64,000 nt of DNA from JAOUEA01 sp038249195. Lineage in GTDB: Bacteria; Actinomycetota; UBA4738; HRBIN12. The position numbers and the translations under genes are program-made. The notes beneath the pieces are model-generated. The model saw nothing but the letters and a program-made list of their open reading frames with translations, was not told the DNA's origin and ran no database searches. Positions within the stretch are counted from its first letter, which is position 1. Each line of letters begins with the position of its first letter. The stretch is from assembly GCA_038249195.1 (NCBI GenBank), contig JBBRWM010000001.1, positions 1 to 64,000 of the forward strand, given 5' to 3'. Positions 26,316 to 35,437 of the stretch are shown here, piece by piece.

Positions 26316-27413
26316 TCAGGCGCCCGCCGGCTCCGCGGCCATCTTGTCGGCCGCCACCTTGCGTGCCTGCTCGAGGAGGGCCTCCACCAGCTCTGCCTCG
26401 GGCACCTTGGCCACGACCTCACCCCGAACGATGATGAACCCGAGACCGTTGCCCGAGGCGATGCCCACGTCGGCCTCCCGGGCCTCGCCCGGTCCGTTCA
26501 CGACGCAGCCCATGACCGCAACGCGCATCGGGACGGTGAACTTCTCGCCCTCGATCGCTGCGTTGACCTTTTGGGTCAGCTCTAGGACGTTCACCTCGGC
26601 GCGGCCGCAGGACGGGCACGCCACGAGGTCCAGACCTCGTTCACGCAGGCCCAGGCCCTGCAGGATGGTGGTGCCCACCTTGACCTCCTCGACGGGGTCG
26701 TCCGTGAGCGAGACGCGGATGGTGTCGCCGATGCCTTCCGCGAGGAGCGTCCCGATGCCCACGGCGCTCTTGACGCCCCCCATCGGCATCGGCCCGGCCT
26801 CCGTGACGCCTAGGTGAAGGGGGTAGTCGCAGGCCTCGGAGAGCTGACGGTAGGCCTCGATCATCACGCGCGGACTCGAGTGTTTGACGGAGATCTTGAT
26901 GTCGTGGAAGTCCTCTTCCTCCAGGGTGGCCGCCTCGTTCAGCGCGGACTCCACGAGTGCCTCCGGCGTAGGACGTCCGTGCTTCGCCAGGAGGCCGGCC
27001 TCGAGCGACCCCGCGTTCACGCCGATGCGGATAGGCACCTCACGCGCCTTCGCCTCACGGGCGATCAGGCGCACCTTGTCCTGGTATTTGATGTTGCCGG
27101 GGTTGATGCGCAGTCCCTGGATCCCCGCCTCGAGCGCCGCCATGGCGTACTTCCACTGGAAGTGGATATCCGCGACTACGGGCACCGTGGACTTGGCGGC
27201 GATGGCGCCGAGCGCCTCGGCATCCTCCCAGTGCGGCACGGCGACACGCACGATGTCCACCCCCGCCGCCACGAGCGAGGCGATCTGCTGCAGCGTCGCG
27301 TTGATGTCGGCCGTCTTCGTGGTGGTCATCGATTGGATCGAGACCGGGGCGTCGCCGCCGACGAGCACGTCGCCGATGCGCAGCTGGCGGGTCTTCCTGC
27401 GTTCGATCGGCAT
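26316..27413 (-). CDS. ispG: 4-hydroxy-3-methylbut-2-en-1-yl diphosphate synthase
   Basis: The protein has 365 residues. The TIM-barrel N-terminal part has VSIQSMTTTKTADINATLQQ and LRINPGNIKYQDKVR. The C-terminal part holds the 4Fe-4S cysteines in ACPSCGRAEVNVLELTQ and VMGCVVNGPGEAREADVGI. It carries out the penultimate MEP-pathway step, and the pathway enzyme Dxr lies 4 kb upstream on the same strand. A TAGACT box 8 nt before the ATG suggests its own short-leader promoter. Confidence 0.96.
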   Translation of the reverse strand: MPIERRKTRQLRIGDVLVGGDAPVSIQSMTTTKTADINATLQQIASLVAAGVDIVRVAVPHWEDAEALGAIAAKSTVPVVADIHFQWKYAMAALEAGIQGLRINPGNIKYQDKVRLIAREAKAREVPIRIGVNAGSLEAGLLAKHGRPTPEALVESALNEAATLEEEDFHDIKISVKHSSPRVMIEAYRQLSEACDYPLHLGVTEAGPMPMGGVKSAVGIGTLLAEGIGDTIRVSLTDDPVEEVKVGTTILQGLGLRERGLDLVACPSCGRAEVNVLELTQKVNAAIEGEKFTVPMRVAVMGCVVNGPGEAREADVGIASGNGLGFIIVRGEVVAKVPEAELVEALLEQARKVAADKMAAEPAGA

Positions 27414-27458
27414 GGGGTTCCAGTCTACGGACGCGTGCGGCCTGCGCCGGACGAAGCG

Positions 27459-27908
27459 CTATGCCCCGAACACGTGGAAGGAGATCGTCCGGTCCTTCGG
27501 CTCGTCGAGTTCGAAGAAGATCAGGCGCTGCCACGTCCCGAACGCGGGTTCCCCCCCAACCACGGGGATGGCATGGGAGGTGGCGGACAGCAGCATCGCC
27601 TTGACGTGGGCGTGGCCGTTCTCCCGTTCGTCGGGATTGAGGTTCTGCGTGCGGATCTCGAAGTCGTCGTGCTGGTAGTACACGCCGTCGTGCGGCACGA
27701 GGTCGGTGAGATGGCGGCGGAAGTCCGCCTGCGCGCCGTCCTCCCATTCGTTGATGAGCAGGGCGCAGGTCGTGTGGGCGCAGAAGGCGATCGCGGCGCC
27801 CTCGGTCACGCCGGCATCCTTGATCGCCCGCCGAAGGTCGTCGGTGAGGTCAAGGAAGGCGTAGCGCTCCGGCGCGCGCACCATCGCCGTGCTGGTGGTC
27901 GACTTCAA
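27459..27908 (-). CDS. YjbQ/UPF0047 family protein
   Basis: The protein has 149 residues from a TTG start that overlaps the histidine-kinase stop (TTGA), with AGGAGG upstream. The family landmarks FCAHTTCALLINEWEDG and NGHAHVKAMLLSATSHAIPV contain the conserved His residues. The end (GTWQRLIFFELDEPKDRTISFHVFG) is typical. Members have been reported to have weak thiamine-phosphate synthase activity, but the physiological role is unsettled. It is coupled to a two-component system here. Confidence 0.88.
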   Translation of the reverse strand: MKSTTSTAMVRAPERYAFLDLTDDLRRAIKDAGVTEGAAIAFCAHTTCALLINEWEDGAQADFRRHLTDLVPHDGVYYQHDDFEIRTQNLNPDERENGHAHVKAMLLSATSHAIPVVGGEPAFGTWQRLIFFELDEPKDRTISFHVFGA

Positions 27909-29269
27909 GGATCCCTCCTGTTCTTGGCCGCCGACGCGACCGGCAGGTCGAACGTGAACACGCTTCCTTTACCTAACTCGCTCTGTGCCTGAAGGTGGCC
28001 GCCGTGGGCCTCGACGACCGAGCGCGCGATGGCGAGGCCGATGCCCGTGCCACCGTCCTCTCGGGCGCGAGCGGAGTCGACTCGATAGAACCGCTCGAAG
28101 AGCCGCGGGAGATGCTCCGCAGAGATACCCGTCCCGGTATCGGCCACGCGAACCTGTACCGCCCCGTTGTGACGGTGGGCCTCGACGCGCACCTCGCCGC
28201 CCGAGGATGTGAATCGCACCGCGTTGTCCACGAGGTTGAACAGTACCTGGTGGACGCGCTCCCGGTCAGCGTCCACGGACGGCAGGTCGGCAGGCAGATC
28301 CTGCTCCAGGCGCACGCCCCGGTCCGAACGCGCGACGTCGATCTCGGACATGACCTGAGCCACGACCGGTCCCAGCGGCATCGCCTCGCGGTAGAGAGCG
28401 ACCTCGCCCGACTCGAGCTTCGACAGATCCAGCAGTTGCTCGACGAGCCGCCCGAGGCGTTCGGACTGCGTGAGCATCACCTGCAGGGTCTTGGGATCGG
28501 CCTGCTCCACGCCATCGAGGAGGTTCTCGAGATGCGCGCGGATCGCGGTGATGGGGGTCTTGAGCTCGTGCGAGACGTTGGCCACGAGGTCGCGGCGGGA
28601 GGCCTCGAGGTGTTCGAGCTCCTGGCTCATGCGGTTGAACGCGGCCGCCAGCTGCCCCACCTCGTCGCGGCTGGTCGTGGACACCCGCGTCGAATAATCG
28701 CCAGTCTGCATGCGCCGGGCCGCAAGGGCCATATCGCGGAGGGGCTGTGTCATCCCCCGCGCGAGCCAGCGAGCCAGCACGAGGGCGATGATCGCGGCGA
28801 TCGCCCCGGCCATGAAGAACTGCCACCACACGCTCTGCAGGAAGCCGAGCGTGGCGGAGATCCGGCCGAGCGACCCGCGCGATGGCGAGGGTCGCATCAC
28901 GGTGATGGCGGCGCCTCGGTGCCCGAGCGGCAGGAACGCGTAGACGTTGCGGCCCACCACGCCCCAGTGGGGAACGTTGTCGTCGAACATCGGGGCCGTC
29001 ACCCCGAGGTCGGCGCCCTCGATCGTGATGATCCCGGTGCCGTCGCGGCGGGCGACCACGGTGTTAGCCGGCAGCGGCGTCAGCTCGCCGAGCTGAACCT
29101 TCCGGGCGAGGCTCAAGGCGTCGATCGCCTCGGAGTCCTTCGGCGAGTTCCGCAGCGCGAACCCGATCAGGCCGTAAGAGATCACGATGGTGATGACGAC
29201 GGCCACGACGATGGTCGACCCCAGCTTGCCCCGGATCGTGGGGAGCTTCTCCAGGGGCCGGGCGCTCAT
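27905..29269 (-). CDS. Membrane sensor histidine kinase
   Basis: The protein has 454 residues. Membrane helix 1 is at about 17-38, an outside sensor segment of about 115 residues follows, and helix 2 is at about 150-172. A HAMP domain (about 172-225) comes next, then HisKA with NVSHELKTPITAIRAHLENL and the ATPase domain (N box LFNLVDNAVRF, G box VADTGTGIS, GGTGIGLAIARSVVEAHGG). All catalytic boxes are intact. The ATG overlaps the stop of the response regulator by 1 nt. The stimulus is unknown; the neighbouring site-2 protease gene hints at envelope signalling. Confidence 0.93.
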   Translation of the reverse strand: MSARPLEKLPTIRGKLGSTIVVAVVITIVISYGLIGFALRNSPKDSEAIDALSLARKVQLGELTPLPANTVVARRDGTGIITIEGADLGVTAPMFDDNVPHWGVVGRNVYAFLPLGHRGAAITVMRPSPSRGSLGRISATLGFLQSVWWQFFMAGAIAAIIALVLARWLARGMTQPLRDMALAARRMQTGDYSTRVSTTSRDEVGQLAAAFNRMSQELEHLEASRRDLVANVSHELKTPITAIRAHLENLLDGVEQADPKTLQVMLTQSERLGRLVEQLLDLSKLESGEVALYREAMPLGPVVAQVMSEIDVARSDRGVRLEQDLPADLPSVDADRERVHQVLFNLVDNAVRFTSSGGEVRVEAHRHNGAVQVRVADTGTGISAEHLPRLFERFYRVDSARAREDGGTGIGLAIARSVVEAHGGHLQAQSELGKGSVFTFDLPVASAAKNRRDP

Positions 29270-29961
29270 CAGGATTCCTGGAAGGCATACCCCACGCCGT
29301 GCACGGTGCGGATGAACCGGGGCTCGTTCCCGTCCTCACCGAGCTTGCGGCGGATCCGCGCAACGTGGGAGTCCACGACGCGGCCTCCGGCGTAGTCCTG
29401 ATAACCCCAGACCCGGTCCATCAGCTGCTCACGGCCAAGGACCACGCCGGGGTCGCGCGCGAGCGTGAGGAGGATCTCGAACTCGAGCGGTGTGAGGCCG
29501 ATCTCATCGCCGTCCACCGTCACCCGTCGCCGGGACGGATCGATCTCGAGGCCGTTGCGGTCCAGCGGTGTGTCGGGCTGCGGGGTGCGCATACGATCGA
29601 TCCGCCGCAAGATGGCCGTGACCCGGGCCGCGAGCTCCCGCAGGCTGAACGGCTTCGTGAGGTAATCGTCCGCGCCCACGGCGAAGCCGGCCACCTTGTC
29701 GGCCTCCTCGGTCTTGGCTGTCAGCATGAGCACGGGCGTCCAGCCATCGCGCTGGAGCGCCTTGCAGACCTCGAGCCCGTCCATCCCGGGCAGCATCAGA
29801 TCGAGCACCACCAGGTCGGGCGTGTGCTCGCGGTGGAGCTCGATCGCCTGGGGCCCGTCGAAGGCCACCAGCACGCGATAGCCCTCGCTCTCGAGTCGTG
29901 CGCGTACGGCCTCGGCGATGGCCTCCTCGTCATCGACGACGAGGATCGTCTGCTCACCCAT
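29269..29961 (-). CDS. OmpR-family response regulator
   Basis: The protein has 230 residues. The receiver domain has the acidic pair in VVDDEEAI, the phospho-acceptor Asp54 in VVLDLMLPGMDG and the Lys in TKPFSLRELAARV. The C-terminal winged helix (about 130-228) ends in the typical VRTVHGVGYAF-like strand (FIRTVHGVGYAF). It pairs with the overlapping histidine kinase. A TACGAT box lies 6 nt before the ATG, so its transcript is probably leaderless and separate from rseP. Confidence 0.94.
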   Translation of the reverse strand: MGEQTILVVDDEEAIAEAVRARLESEGYRVLVAFDGPQAIELHREHTPDLVVLDLMLPGMDGLEVCKALQRDGWTPVLMLTAKTEEADKVAGFAVGADDYLTKPFSLRELAARVTAILRRIDRMRTPQPDTPLDRNGLEIDPSRRRVTVDGDEIGLTPLEFEILLTLARDPGVVLGREQLMDRVWGYQDYAGGRVVDSHVARIRRKLGEDGNEPRFIRTVHGVGYAFQES

Positions 29962-29967
29962 GCCCGT

Positions 29968-29973
29968 ATCGTA
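29968..29973 (-). promoter_or_regulatory. Putative leaderless -10 box for the response regulator (TACGAT)
   Basis: TACGAT on the minus strand ends 6 nt before the response-regulator ATG, with no Shine-Dalgarno sequence between. The gap back to rseP (90 bp) shows no clear terminator. Confidence 0.45.
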
Positions 29974-30051
29974 TCGGCACGTCGTGGCGTCCCTTCGGGG
30001 GTGATGTTGAGAAGGTGTGGCGACGCGGATCGCCGGGAGCGGCGCCGGCGC

Positions 30052-31185
30052 CTACGGGGTCGGGATCGGCTTGGTGATGTCTAACACGACCGTGGCCAGG
30101 ACGAACACGACGAAGAAGGCCATCACCGCCGCTGAGACCGGGATCAGTCTGCGCATGTCGATGGCCTTACCTCGCACCTTCTCGATGCCGAGCACGGCGA
30201 GGTGCCCTCCGTCGAACGGCGGCAGCGGGATGAGGTTGAGCAACCCGATGAAGACCGTCACGAACGCGAGGAAGTACAACACGGTGCCCCAGTCACCCAC
30301 GGCCCCCGTCGCACCCACCTGTCGTCCGATCCCGATCACGCTCGCGCTGTCGCTCGTGCTGCGAGGGGCGCTGGTGAACAACAACCGGAAGACCCGCCCC
30401 ACGCCCTGAGGTCCGAAGACGTGACCGATCTGCTGGAACGACTCGCGGATCGATTGGCCCACCAGCTTGACGCCCCCCACGAGGGCGGGGACCACGCCAT
30501 CTCGCTCCGCCCGCGGGGGGGCGAGCACCACGCCGACGCGCCCGATGGACACCCCCTGCACCTCGGAGAGCTCCGGAACCATCGACAAGGTGCGGGGCTG
30601 CCCGTCGCGCGACACGGTGAACTCGACGGCCTCTCCCTGCCGGTCCGTGGCCCCGGTCGTCAACACGCGCGAGACGTCTTCGAGGTTCGGGTTCGGAACG
30701 CCCCCGATCGACGTCACGGTGTCGCCGGGCCGGAGTCCGGCCACGAACGCCGGGCCCGGGTGCCCGTTCAGCGTGGCGTCGACCTTGCCCACGACGACGG
30801 GCGCGGTGCGGGGGTCGCCGAAGAAAAGCAGCCAGGAGGCGAACAACACCGCGGCCACCACGAAATGAGAGCCGGGCCCGGCGAAGATGGTGAGCCCTCG
30901 CTGCCAGATCGGCTTCGAGGCGTACGCGCGTGGCAGGTCCTCCTGTGCGACGGGTTCGTACGGGTTCATGCCCGCGATCTTCACGTAGCCGCCGAAGGGA
31001 AGCGCCTTGACGCCGTAGTCGATCTCGCCGCGCCGGAACGACCAGATCTTCGGGCCGAACCCGACGAAGTACTCCTCGACCTTGAACCCGAAGGCGCGCG
31101 CGACCGTGTAGTGACCCGCCTCGTGGATGAGGATGATGAAGAGCAGCCCGACGAAGAAGACGACGATCGCCAGCGTGCTGGACAT
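30052..31185 (-). CDS. rseP: RseP-like site-2 membrane metalloprotease (M50)
   Basis: The protein has 377 residues. The zinc motif HEAGH is at residues 21-25 in the first membrane helix. KALPFGGYVKIAGM follows in a family-typical position. A PDZ domain spans about 120-220 (VAGLRPGDTVTSIGGVPN). The last third has NLIPLPPFDGGH, which supplies the third zinc ligand. It cleaves transmembrane anti-sigma factors and signal-peptide remnants within the membrane. It follows dxr by 9 nt, the usual cdsA-dxr-rseP arrangement. Confidence 0.94.
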   Translation of the reverse strand: MSSTLAIVVFFVGLLFIILIHEAGHYTVARAFGFKVEEYFVGFGPKIWSFRRGEIDYGVKALPFGGYVKIAGMNPYEPVAQEDLPRAYASKPIWQRGLTIFAGPGSHFVVAAVLFASWLLFFGDPRTAPVVVGKVDATLNGHPGPAFVAGLRPGDTVTSIGGVPNPNLEDVSRVLTTGATDRQGEAVEFTVSRDGQPRTLSMVPELSEVQGVSIGRVGVVLAPPRAERDGVVPALVGGVKLVGQSIRESFQQIGHVFGPQGVGRVFRLLFTSAPRSTSDSASVIGIGRQVGATGAVGDWGTVLYFLAFVTVFIGLLNLIPLPPFDGGHLAVLGIEKVRGKAIDMRRLIPVSAAVMAFFVVFVLATVVLDITKPIPTP

Positions 31186-31194
31186 GGGTGAGGC

Positions 31195-32352
31195 CTAGCG
31201 CCCCTCGATGATCTCTGCCGTCCGCGCACGCGCCCAGGTATCCGCGCGCTCGATGCTGACGACGGACACGACCGAGCCCGGCTCGTGCTCGTCCACGACG
31301 GACTGCACGAGCTCGACGATGCGGGTGAGCGGGATCTTGCCCTCGAGGAAGGCCATCACCGCCACCTCGTTGGCTGCGTTCATCACCGCGGGGAACGTGA
31401 GCCCGAGGCCGCCGACGCGGTAGGCGAGATCCACCGCAGGGAATGCCTCGCGATCCACCGGCTCGAAGGTGAGGGAGCGCTCCGTGAGCGGCACCGGCTC
31501 GACGCCCGAGGGCAGCCGCTCGGGCCACCCGAGCGCGAGCTGGATGGGCAGGCGCATGTCGGCCGACGCCATCTCCGCCCGCAGGCTTCCGTCGCGGAAC
31601 TCCGCCATCGCGTGCACGACGCCTTCGGGGTGGATCAAGACGTGGATCTGGGAGTACTCGAGATCGAACAGGTAATGCGCCTCGATGACCTCAAGGCCCT
31701 TGTTCATGAGCGTCGCCGAGTCGATCGTGATCTTCGGGCCCATGCTCCACACCGGGTGCTGCAACGCCTCCTTGACCGACGCCTTGCCGAGCTCCCCGCG
31801 CGTCCAGCCGCGGAACGGGCCTCCGGAACCGGTGAGCACGACCCGCTTGAGGTCCTCGCGCCGCTCCCCCCGCAGGGCCATGGCGAGCGCGGCGTGCTCC
31901 GAGTCCACCGGCAGGAGCCGCTCGGGCTCGCCCTTGATGAGGTCGGTCACGAGCTCACCCCCGACGACCAGCGATTCCTTGTTCGCGAGCGCGAGCGTCT
32001 TGCCGCTTTGGAGCGTCGCAAGCGTGGGAGCGAGCCCCGCGGAGCCCACCAGCGCGTTGAGGACGATGTCGGCCTCGAAGTCACGGGCGAGGGCCTCGGT
32101 CGCCTCGGGGCCCACGATGATCTCGACGTCGCGCAGCCCCGCCAGCTTCTCCCGGACGTCGCCGGCGGCGTCTTCGTCCGCGATCGCCACGACGGGCGGG
32201 AGGAACTCGCGGATCTGACCCGCGAGCAGCTCCTGGTTGCCGCCCGCGGCGGACAACCCGACCACCTTGAACCGCTCGGGATTCCGACGTATCACGTCGA
32301 GCGCCTGGGTCCCGATGGATCCGGTGGATCCGAGGATGGTGACCGACCTCAT
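31195..32352 (-). CDS. dxr: 1-deoxy-D-xylulose-5-phosphate reductoisomerase
   Basis: The protein has 385 residues from the ATG at 32352. The NADPH-binding loop is VTILGSTGSIGTQALDV. The metal and substrate segments are LANKESLVVGGELV, PVDSEHAALAMAL, LTGSGGPFRGWTRGEL and WSMGPKITIDSATLMNKGLEVIEAHYLF. It catalyses the first committed MEP-pathway step. A TACCCT box 7 nt before the ATG suggests a leaderless promoter between cdsA and dxr. Confidence 0.96.
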   Translation of the reverse strand: MRSVTILGSTGSIGTQALDVIRRNPERFKVVGLSAAGGNQELLAGQIREFLPPVVAIADEDAAGDVREKLAGLRDVEIIVGPEATEALARDFEADIVLNALVGSAGLAPTLATLQSGKTLALANKESLVVGGELVTDLIKGEPERLLPVDSEHAALAMALRGERREDLKRVVLTGSGGPFRGWTRGELGKASVKEALQHPVWSMGPKITIDSATLMNKGLEVIEAHYLFDLEYSQIHVLIHPEGVVHAMAEFRDGSLRAEMASADMRLPIQLALGWPERLPSGVEPVPLTERSLTFEPVDREAFPAVDLAYRVGGLGLTFPAVMNAANEVAVMAFLEGKIPLTRIVELVQSVVDEHEPGSVVSVVSIERADTWARARTAEIIEGR

Positions 32353-32359
32353 GCCCCCC

Positions 32360-32365
32360 AGGGTA
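32360..32365 (-). promoter_or_regulatory. Putative leaderless -10 box for dxr (TACCCT)
   Basis: TACCCT on the minus strand ends 7 nt before the dxr ATG. The intervening bases are all G or C with no clear Shine-Dalgarno sequence (GGGGGG could act weakly as one). Confidence 0.4.
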
Positions 32366-32416
32366 CCCCGAGGCACGCCATAGGCGCGTAGCGCCTCGGG
32401 CGAACGGGCCGAACCC

Positions 32417-34099
32417 CTAGGCGAAGACGATCCGGAAGAACAGGAACGCCGCCGGCGCCACGAACAAGAGCGAGTCGATGCGATCGAGGACCCCGCCGTG
32501 ACCGGGCAGGACGCTGCCCATGTCCTTGAGGCCGAGGTCACGCTTGATCAGGGACTCGGCCAGGTCGCCGAACGTGGCCGCCGCCGAGACCACTAGACCC
32601 AGCATCAGCGTCTCGATACGCATGTCCTGCAGCGAGTCGACGAAGGTGCCGACGAGCGCCACCGAGACGATGACCGTGATGAGGGTGGCGATGATGAGCC
32701 CCTCGATGGACTTCTTGGGGCTCACGGTCGGGGCGAGCGGACGCTGGAAGAACTGTCCCCCCATGACCGACCCCCCCAGGAACGCCGAGGTGTCGAAGAC
32801 GAACGTCAGGCCGATCACGGCGATCACGAGCGATCTGCCGTCGGGGAGATCCAGGGTCAACAGCAGGTACGCCGCCAGGAGCGAGATCCACGCGACGTTC
32901 ATCAAGGTGAGGCCCGCATTCACGCCCGTATCGATGCGATGCGCGGCCGGGACCGCCATGAACCACAGCAGGGTTGCGATCACGCCCAGGACGAACATCG
33001 CGAGGACGGCGGCCTCCCCGTGGTAGTAGGCCCCGCCCATGATCAACGCGCCCGTCACGAGCCCGACGGCCGTGGCGGGCTGGCGGCCCCGCTTCGTCAT
33101 CACCCCGTAGAGCTCGGCCTGGGCGTAGAGCACCACCAGCGTGGCGAGCACGGCGAACAGGGCCCTGCTGATCAAGATCGCTCCCAAGGCGCATACCACC
33201 AGCACCACGCCGGTCAGGAACGCGGCGGGAACGTCGCGCTCTCCGCCGACCGCGCCCCGGCCGGCATCGAGGTCCGCGCCCACCTCCACGGAGGCGGGCT
33301 CCTGCCAGCTGGGGCCGCCGAGCCCCTCCGACCCAACGGTGACCGTGCGGGACCCTTCGGGCGCGTCGAGATCGGCGAGCAGTGCTTCCTCGACGCCCGA
33401 CGATCCCTCCTCGGTGACGAGCTCTGCCCCTACCATGGCCGCCCCGGACCCGAACGCGTCGTCTTCCTCGAGCGTCGCCGCTTCCGCGTCGTCGCGGGTC
33501 GATCCCGCGAAATGGCTGGCCGCCGCCTCGAGGTCCGCCTCGGAGGGATGCGCAGCTTCCGGCTCCTCGTCGGTGAGGAACGCGGGCTGCGCGGACTCCG
33601 CCGGGACGCCCGGCTCCGCGACCACCGGCCAGCGCGCCGTGTCGGTGTTCACCTCGTCCACGATCTGCGCGTCGTCGTCCTCGTCGATGAAGAGATCGAC
33701 CTGCCCGGGGTGAGGCTCGGGCACCGGCTCATCCGGCTCCTGCATCGAAGGCCCGGGCATCGACCCTTCGTCGACCGCGCCCACGTCGATGACCTCTTCG
33801 GAGAGGCCCGGGACCGACTCGTCGATGCCCTCGATCGCGTCGATCACGCTGGTGTCGTACCAACTGTCGTCATCGTCGTGATCGAATGCCTGCGGCTCGG
33901 GCGGGCTCGGCTCGGACCGCTGCGACTGGCCCGGCGTCGGTCCCCCGGCGTCCCCGGCCCGAACTTCGACGTGCTCCTCGCTGGGGATCTCGCGCGATCC
34001 GGCCGACGCCGGCTCATCCCAGTCGACGTCCTTGATGGGCGCGAAGAACTTGTCGAGGTCCTCGAAGAGATCGTCGCCGTCGCGCTTGTCGTCCGCCAC
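32417..34099 (-). CDS. cdsA: Phosphatidate cytidylyltransferase with long acidic N-terminal extension
   Basis: The protein has 560 residues from a GTG that overlaps the frr stop by 1 nt. The last 270 residues form the usual multi-helix CDP-diglyceride synthase and end with the family signature ESLIKRDLGLKDMGSVLPGHGGVLDRIDS (given here in overlapping parts: ESLIKRDLGLKD, then LPGHGGVLDRID). Residues 1-290 are hydrophilic, Asp/Glu/Pro/Ser-rich and without recognisable domains, about doubling the normal length. The frame stays open throughout and codon use matches the neighbours, so the extension looks genuine. It makes CDP-diacylglycerol for phospholipid synthesis. Confidence 0.93.
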   Translation of the reverse strand: MADDKRDGDDLFEDLDKFFAPIKDVDWDEPASAGSREIPSEEHVEVRAGDAGGPTPGQSQRSEPSPPEPQAFDHDDDDSWYDTSVIDAIEGIDESVPGLSEEVIDVGAVDEGSMPGPSMQEPDEPVPEPHPGQVDLFIDEDDDAQIVDEVNTDTARWPVVAEPGVPAESAQPAFLTDEEPEAAHPSEADLEAAASHFAGSTRDDAEAATLEEDDAFGSGAAMVGAELVTEEGSSGVEEALLADLDAPEGSRTVTVGSEGLGGPSWQEPASVEVGADLDAGRGAVGGERDVPAAFLTGVVLVVCALGAILISRALFAVLATLVVLYAQAELYGVMTKRGRQPATAVGLVTGALIMGGAYYHGEAAVLAMFVLGVIATLLWFMAVPAAHRIDTGVNAGLTLMNVAWISLLAAYLLLTLDLPDGRSLVIAVIGLTFVFDTSAFLGGSVMGGQFFQRPLAPTVSPKKSIEGLIIATLITVIVSVALVGTFVDSLQDMRIETLMLGLVVSAAATFGDLAESLIKRDLGLKDMGSVLPGHGGVLDRIDSLLFVAPAAFLFFRIVFA

Positions 34100-34659
34100 T
34101 AGACCTCCATGAGCTCCTGCTCCTTGTGGGACTGGATCTCGTCGATCTCGCTCACGTGCCGGTCGGTCAGCTTCTGGAGCTCCTTCTCGGACCTCACCAG
34201 CTCATCTTCCGAGATGTCGCCGCTTCGCTCAAGCTTCTCCATCTCTTCCTTCGCGTGGCGCCGGACGTTGCGGGTGGCCACACGAGCGTCCTCCGCGCGC
34301 GCATGCACCTGTTTCACCAGGTCTTTGCGGCGTTCCTCGGTGAGCGGCGGGAAGACCAGGCGGATCACCTGGCCGTCATTTGAAGGTGTGATGCCGAGGT
34401 CGCTCGATTGGATGGCCTTTTCGATGAGGCCTACGGAGGTCTTGTCGAACGGGGTGATGGCGAGGAGGCGGGGCTCGGGGATGTTGATGGACGCGAGCTG
34501 ATTCAACGGGACCGGTGAACCGTAGTACTCCACCGTCACGCGGTTCAGCACGGCGGGCGTCGCCCGGCCCGTGCGGATGCCCGAGAGGTCCTCCTTGAGG
34601 TGCGTGACGGCCTGCTCCATCTTGTGGGCGGCCTCCTTGAGCGCAGAGTCCGTGGTCAT
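34099..34659 (-). CDS. frr: Ribosome recycling factor
   Basis: The protein has 186 residues from the ATG at 34659. The segments LKEDLSGIRTGRATPAVL, VEYYGSPVPLNQLASINIPE, FPPLTEERRKDLVKQVHA and the final DRHVSEIDEIQSHKEQELMEV are RRF landmarks. It splits post-termination ribosomes together with EF-G. It lies 23 nt after pyrH and overlaps cdsA, in the universal rpsB-tsf-pyrH-frr-cdsA order. Confidence 0.97.
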   Translation of the reverse strand: MTTDSALKEAAHKMEQAVTHLKEDLSGIRTGRATPAVLNRVTVEYYGSPVPLNQLASINIPEPRLLAITPFDKTSVGLIEKAIQSSDLGITPSNDGQVIRLVFPPLTEERRKDLVKQVHARAEDARVATRNVRRHAKEEMEKLERSGDISEDELVRSEKELQKLTDRHVSEIDEIQSHKEQELMEV

Positions 34660-34682
34660 CGATCTCCTTGTCGCCGACGAGC

Positions 34683-35408
34683 CTAGTGGACGAGCGTCCC
34701 GATGCGCTCGCCGTCCACGACCCGCCGGATGTTGCCTTCGTCCCGGAGGTCGAAGACGATGATGGGCAGCTTGTTCTCCATGCACAGGGAGACGGCCGTC
34801 GCGTCCATCACCTGGTAGCCCTCCTTCAGCACGTCTACGTACTGGATCTCGTCGAAGCGCGTCGCAGAAGTGTCCTCGTTGGGATCCGCCGTGTACACGC
34901 CGTCGACCTTGGTGCCTTTGAGCAGCGCGTCCGAGCCCATCTCGAGCGCCCGCTGCGCCGCACAGGTGTCGGTGGAGAAGAACGGCACGCCGAGGCCGGC
35001 GGCGAAGATGACGACGCGGCCTTTCTCCAGGTGTCGCCGCGCCCGCAAGGGCATGAACGGCTCCGCGAGCTGGGTCATGGCGATGGCGGTCTGCACCCGG
35101 GTGATGACGTCGATCTTCTCCAGAGCGTCCTGCAGCGCGAGGGCGTTCATCACCGTGGCGAGCATGCCCATGTAGTCGGCCCGGTTGCGTTCGATGTCGG
35201 GAGCCTGGCGGCCGCGCCAGATGTTGCCACCGCCGACGACCACCGAGGTCTGGACACCGAGCCCCACGATCTCTGCCAGCTGGCGAGCGACGAGGGCGGT
35301 CGCATCGGTATCGATCCCGTAGGCCCCGTCGGGAGGGGAGAGTGCCTCACCGGAGAGCTTCAGCAGGACCCGCTGATACCTGGGCCCGTGGGCTCCCGAC
35401 TCCGTCAT
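34683..35408 (-). CDS. pyrH: UMP kinase
   Basis: The protein has 241 residues from the ATG at 35408, which has an AGAAGGGG box upstream; an in-frame ATG at 35435 would add nine residues. Landmarks are YQRVLLKLSGEAL, VVVGGGNIWRG, RADYMGMLATVMNALALQDA, GVPFFSTDTCAAQRALEM and KVDGVYTADP. It phosphorylates UMP to UDP as a hexamer. It lies between tsf and frr. Confidence 0.96.
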   Translation of the reverse strand: MTESGAHGPRYQRVLLKLSGEALSPPDGAYGIDTDATALVARQLAEIVGLGVQTSVVVGGGNIWRGRQAPDIERNRADYMGMLATVMNALALQDALEKIDVITRVQTAIAMTQLAEPFMPLRARRHLEKGRVVIFAAGLGVPFFSTDTCAAQRALEMGSDALLKGTKVDGVYTADPNEDTSATRFDEIQYVDVLKEGYQVMDATAVSLCMENKLPIIVFDLRDEGNIRRVVDGERIGTLVH

Positions 35409-35437
35409 CCCCGCCCCTTCTGCCGGCTGCGCCAACC

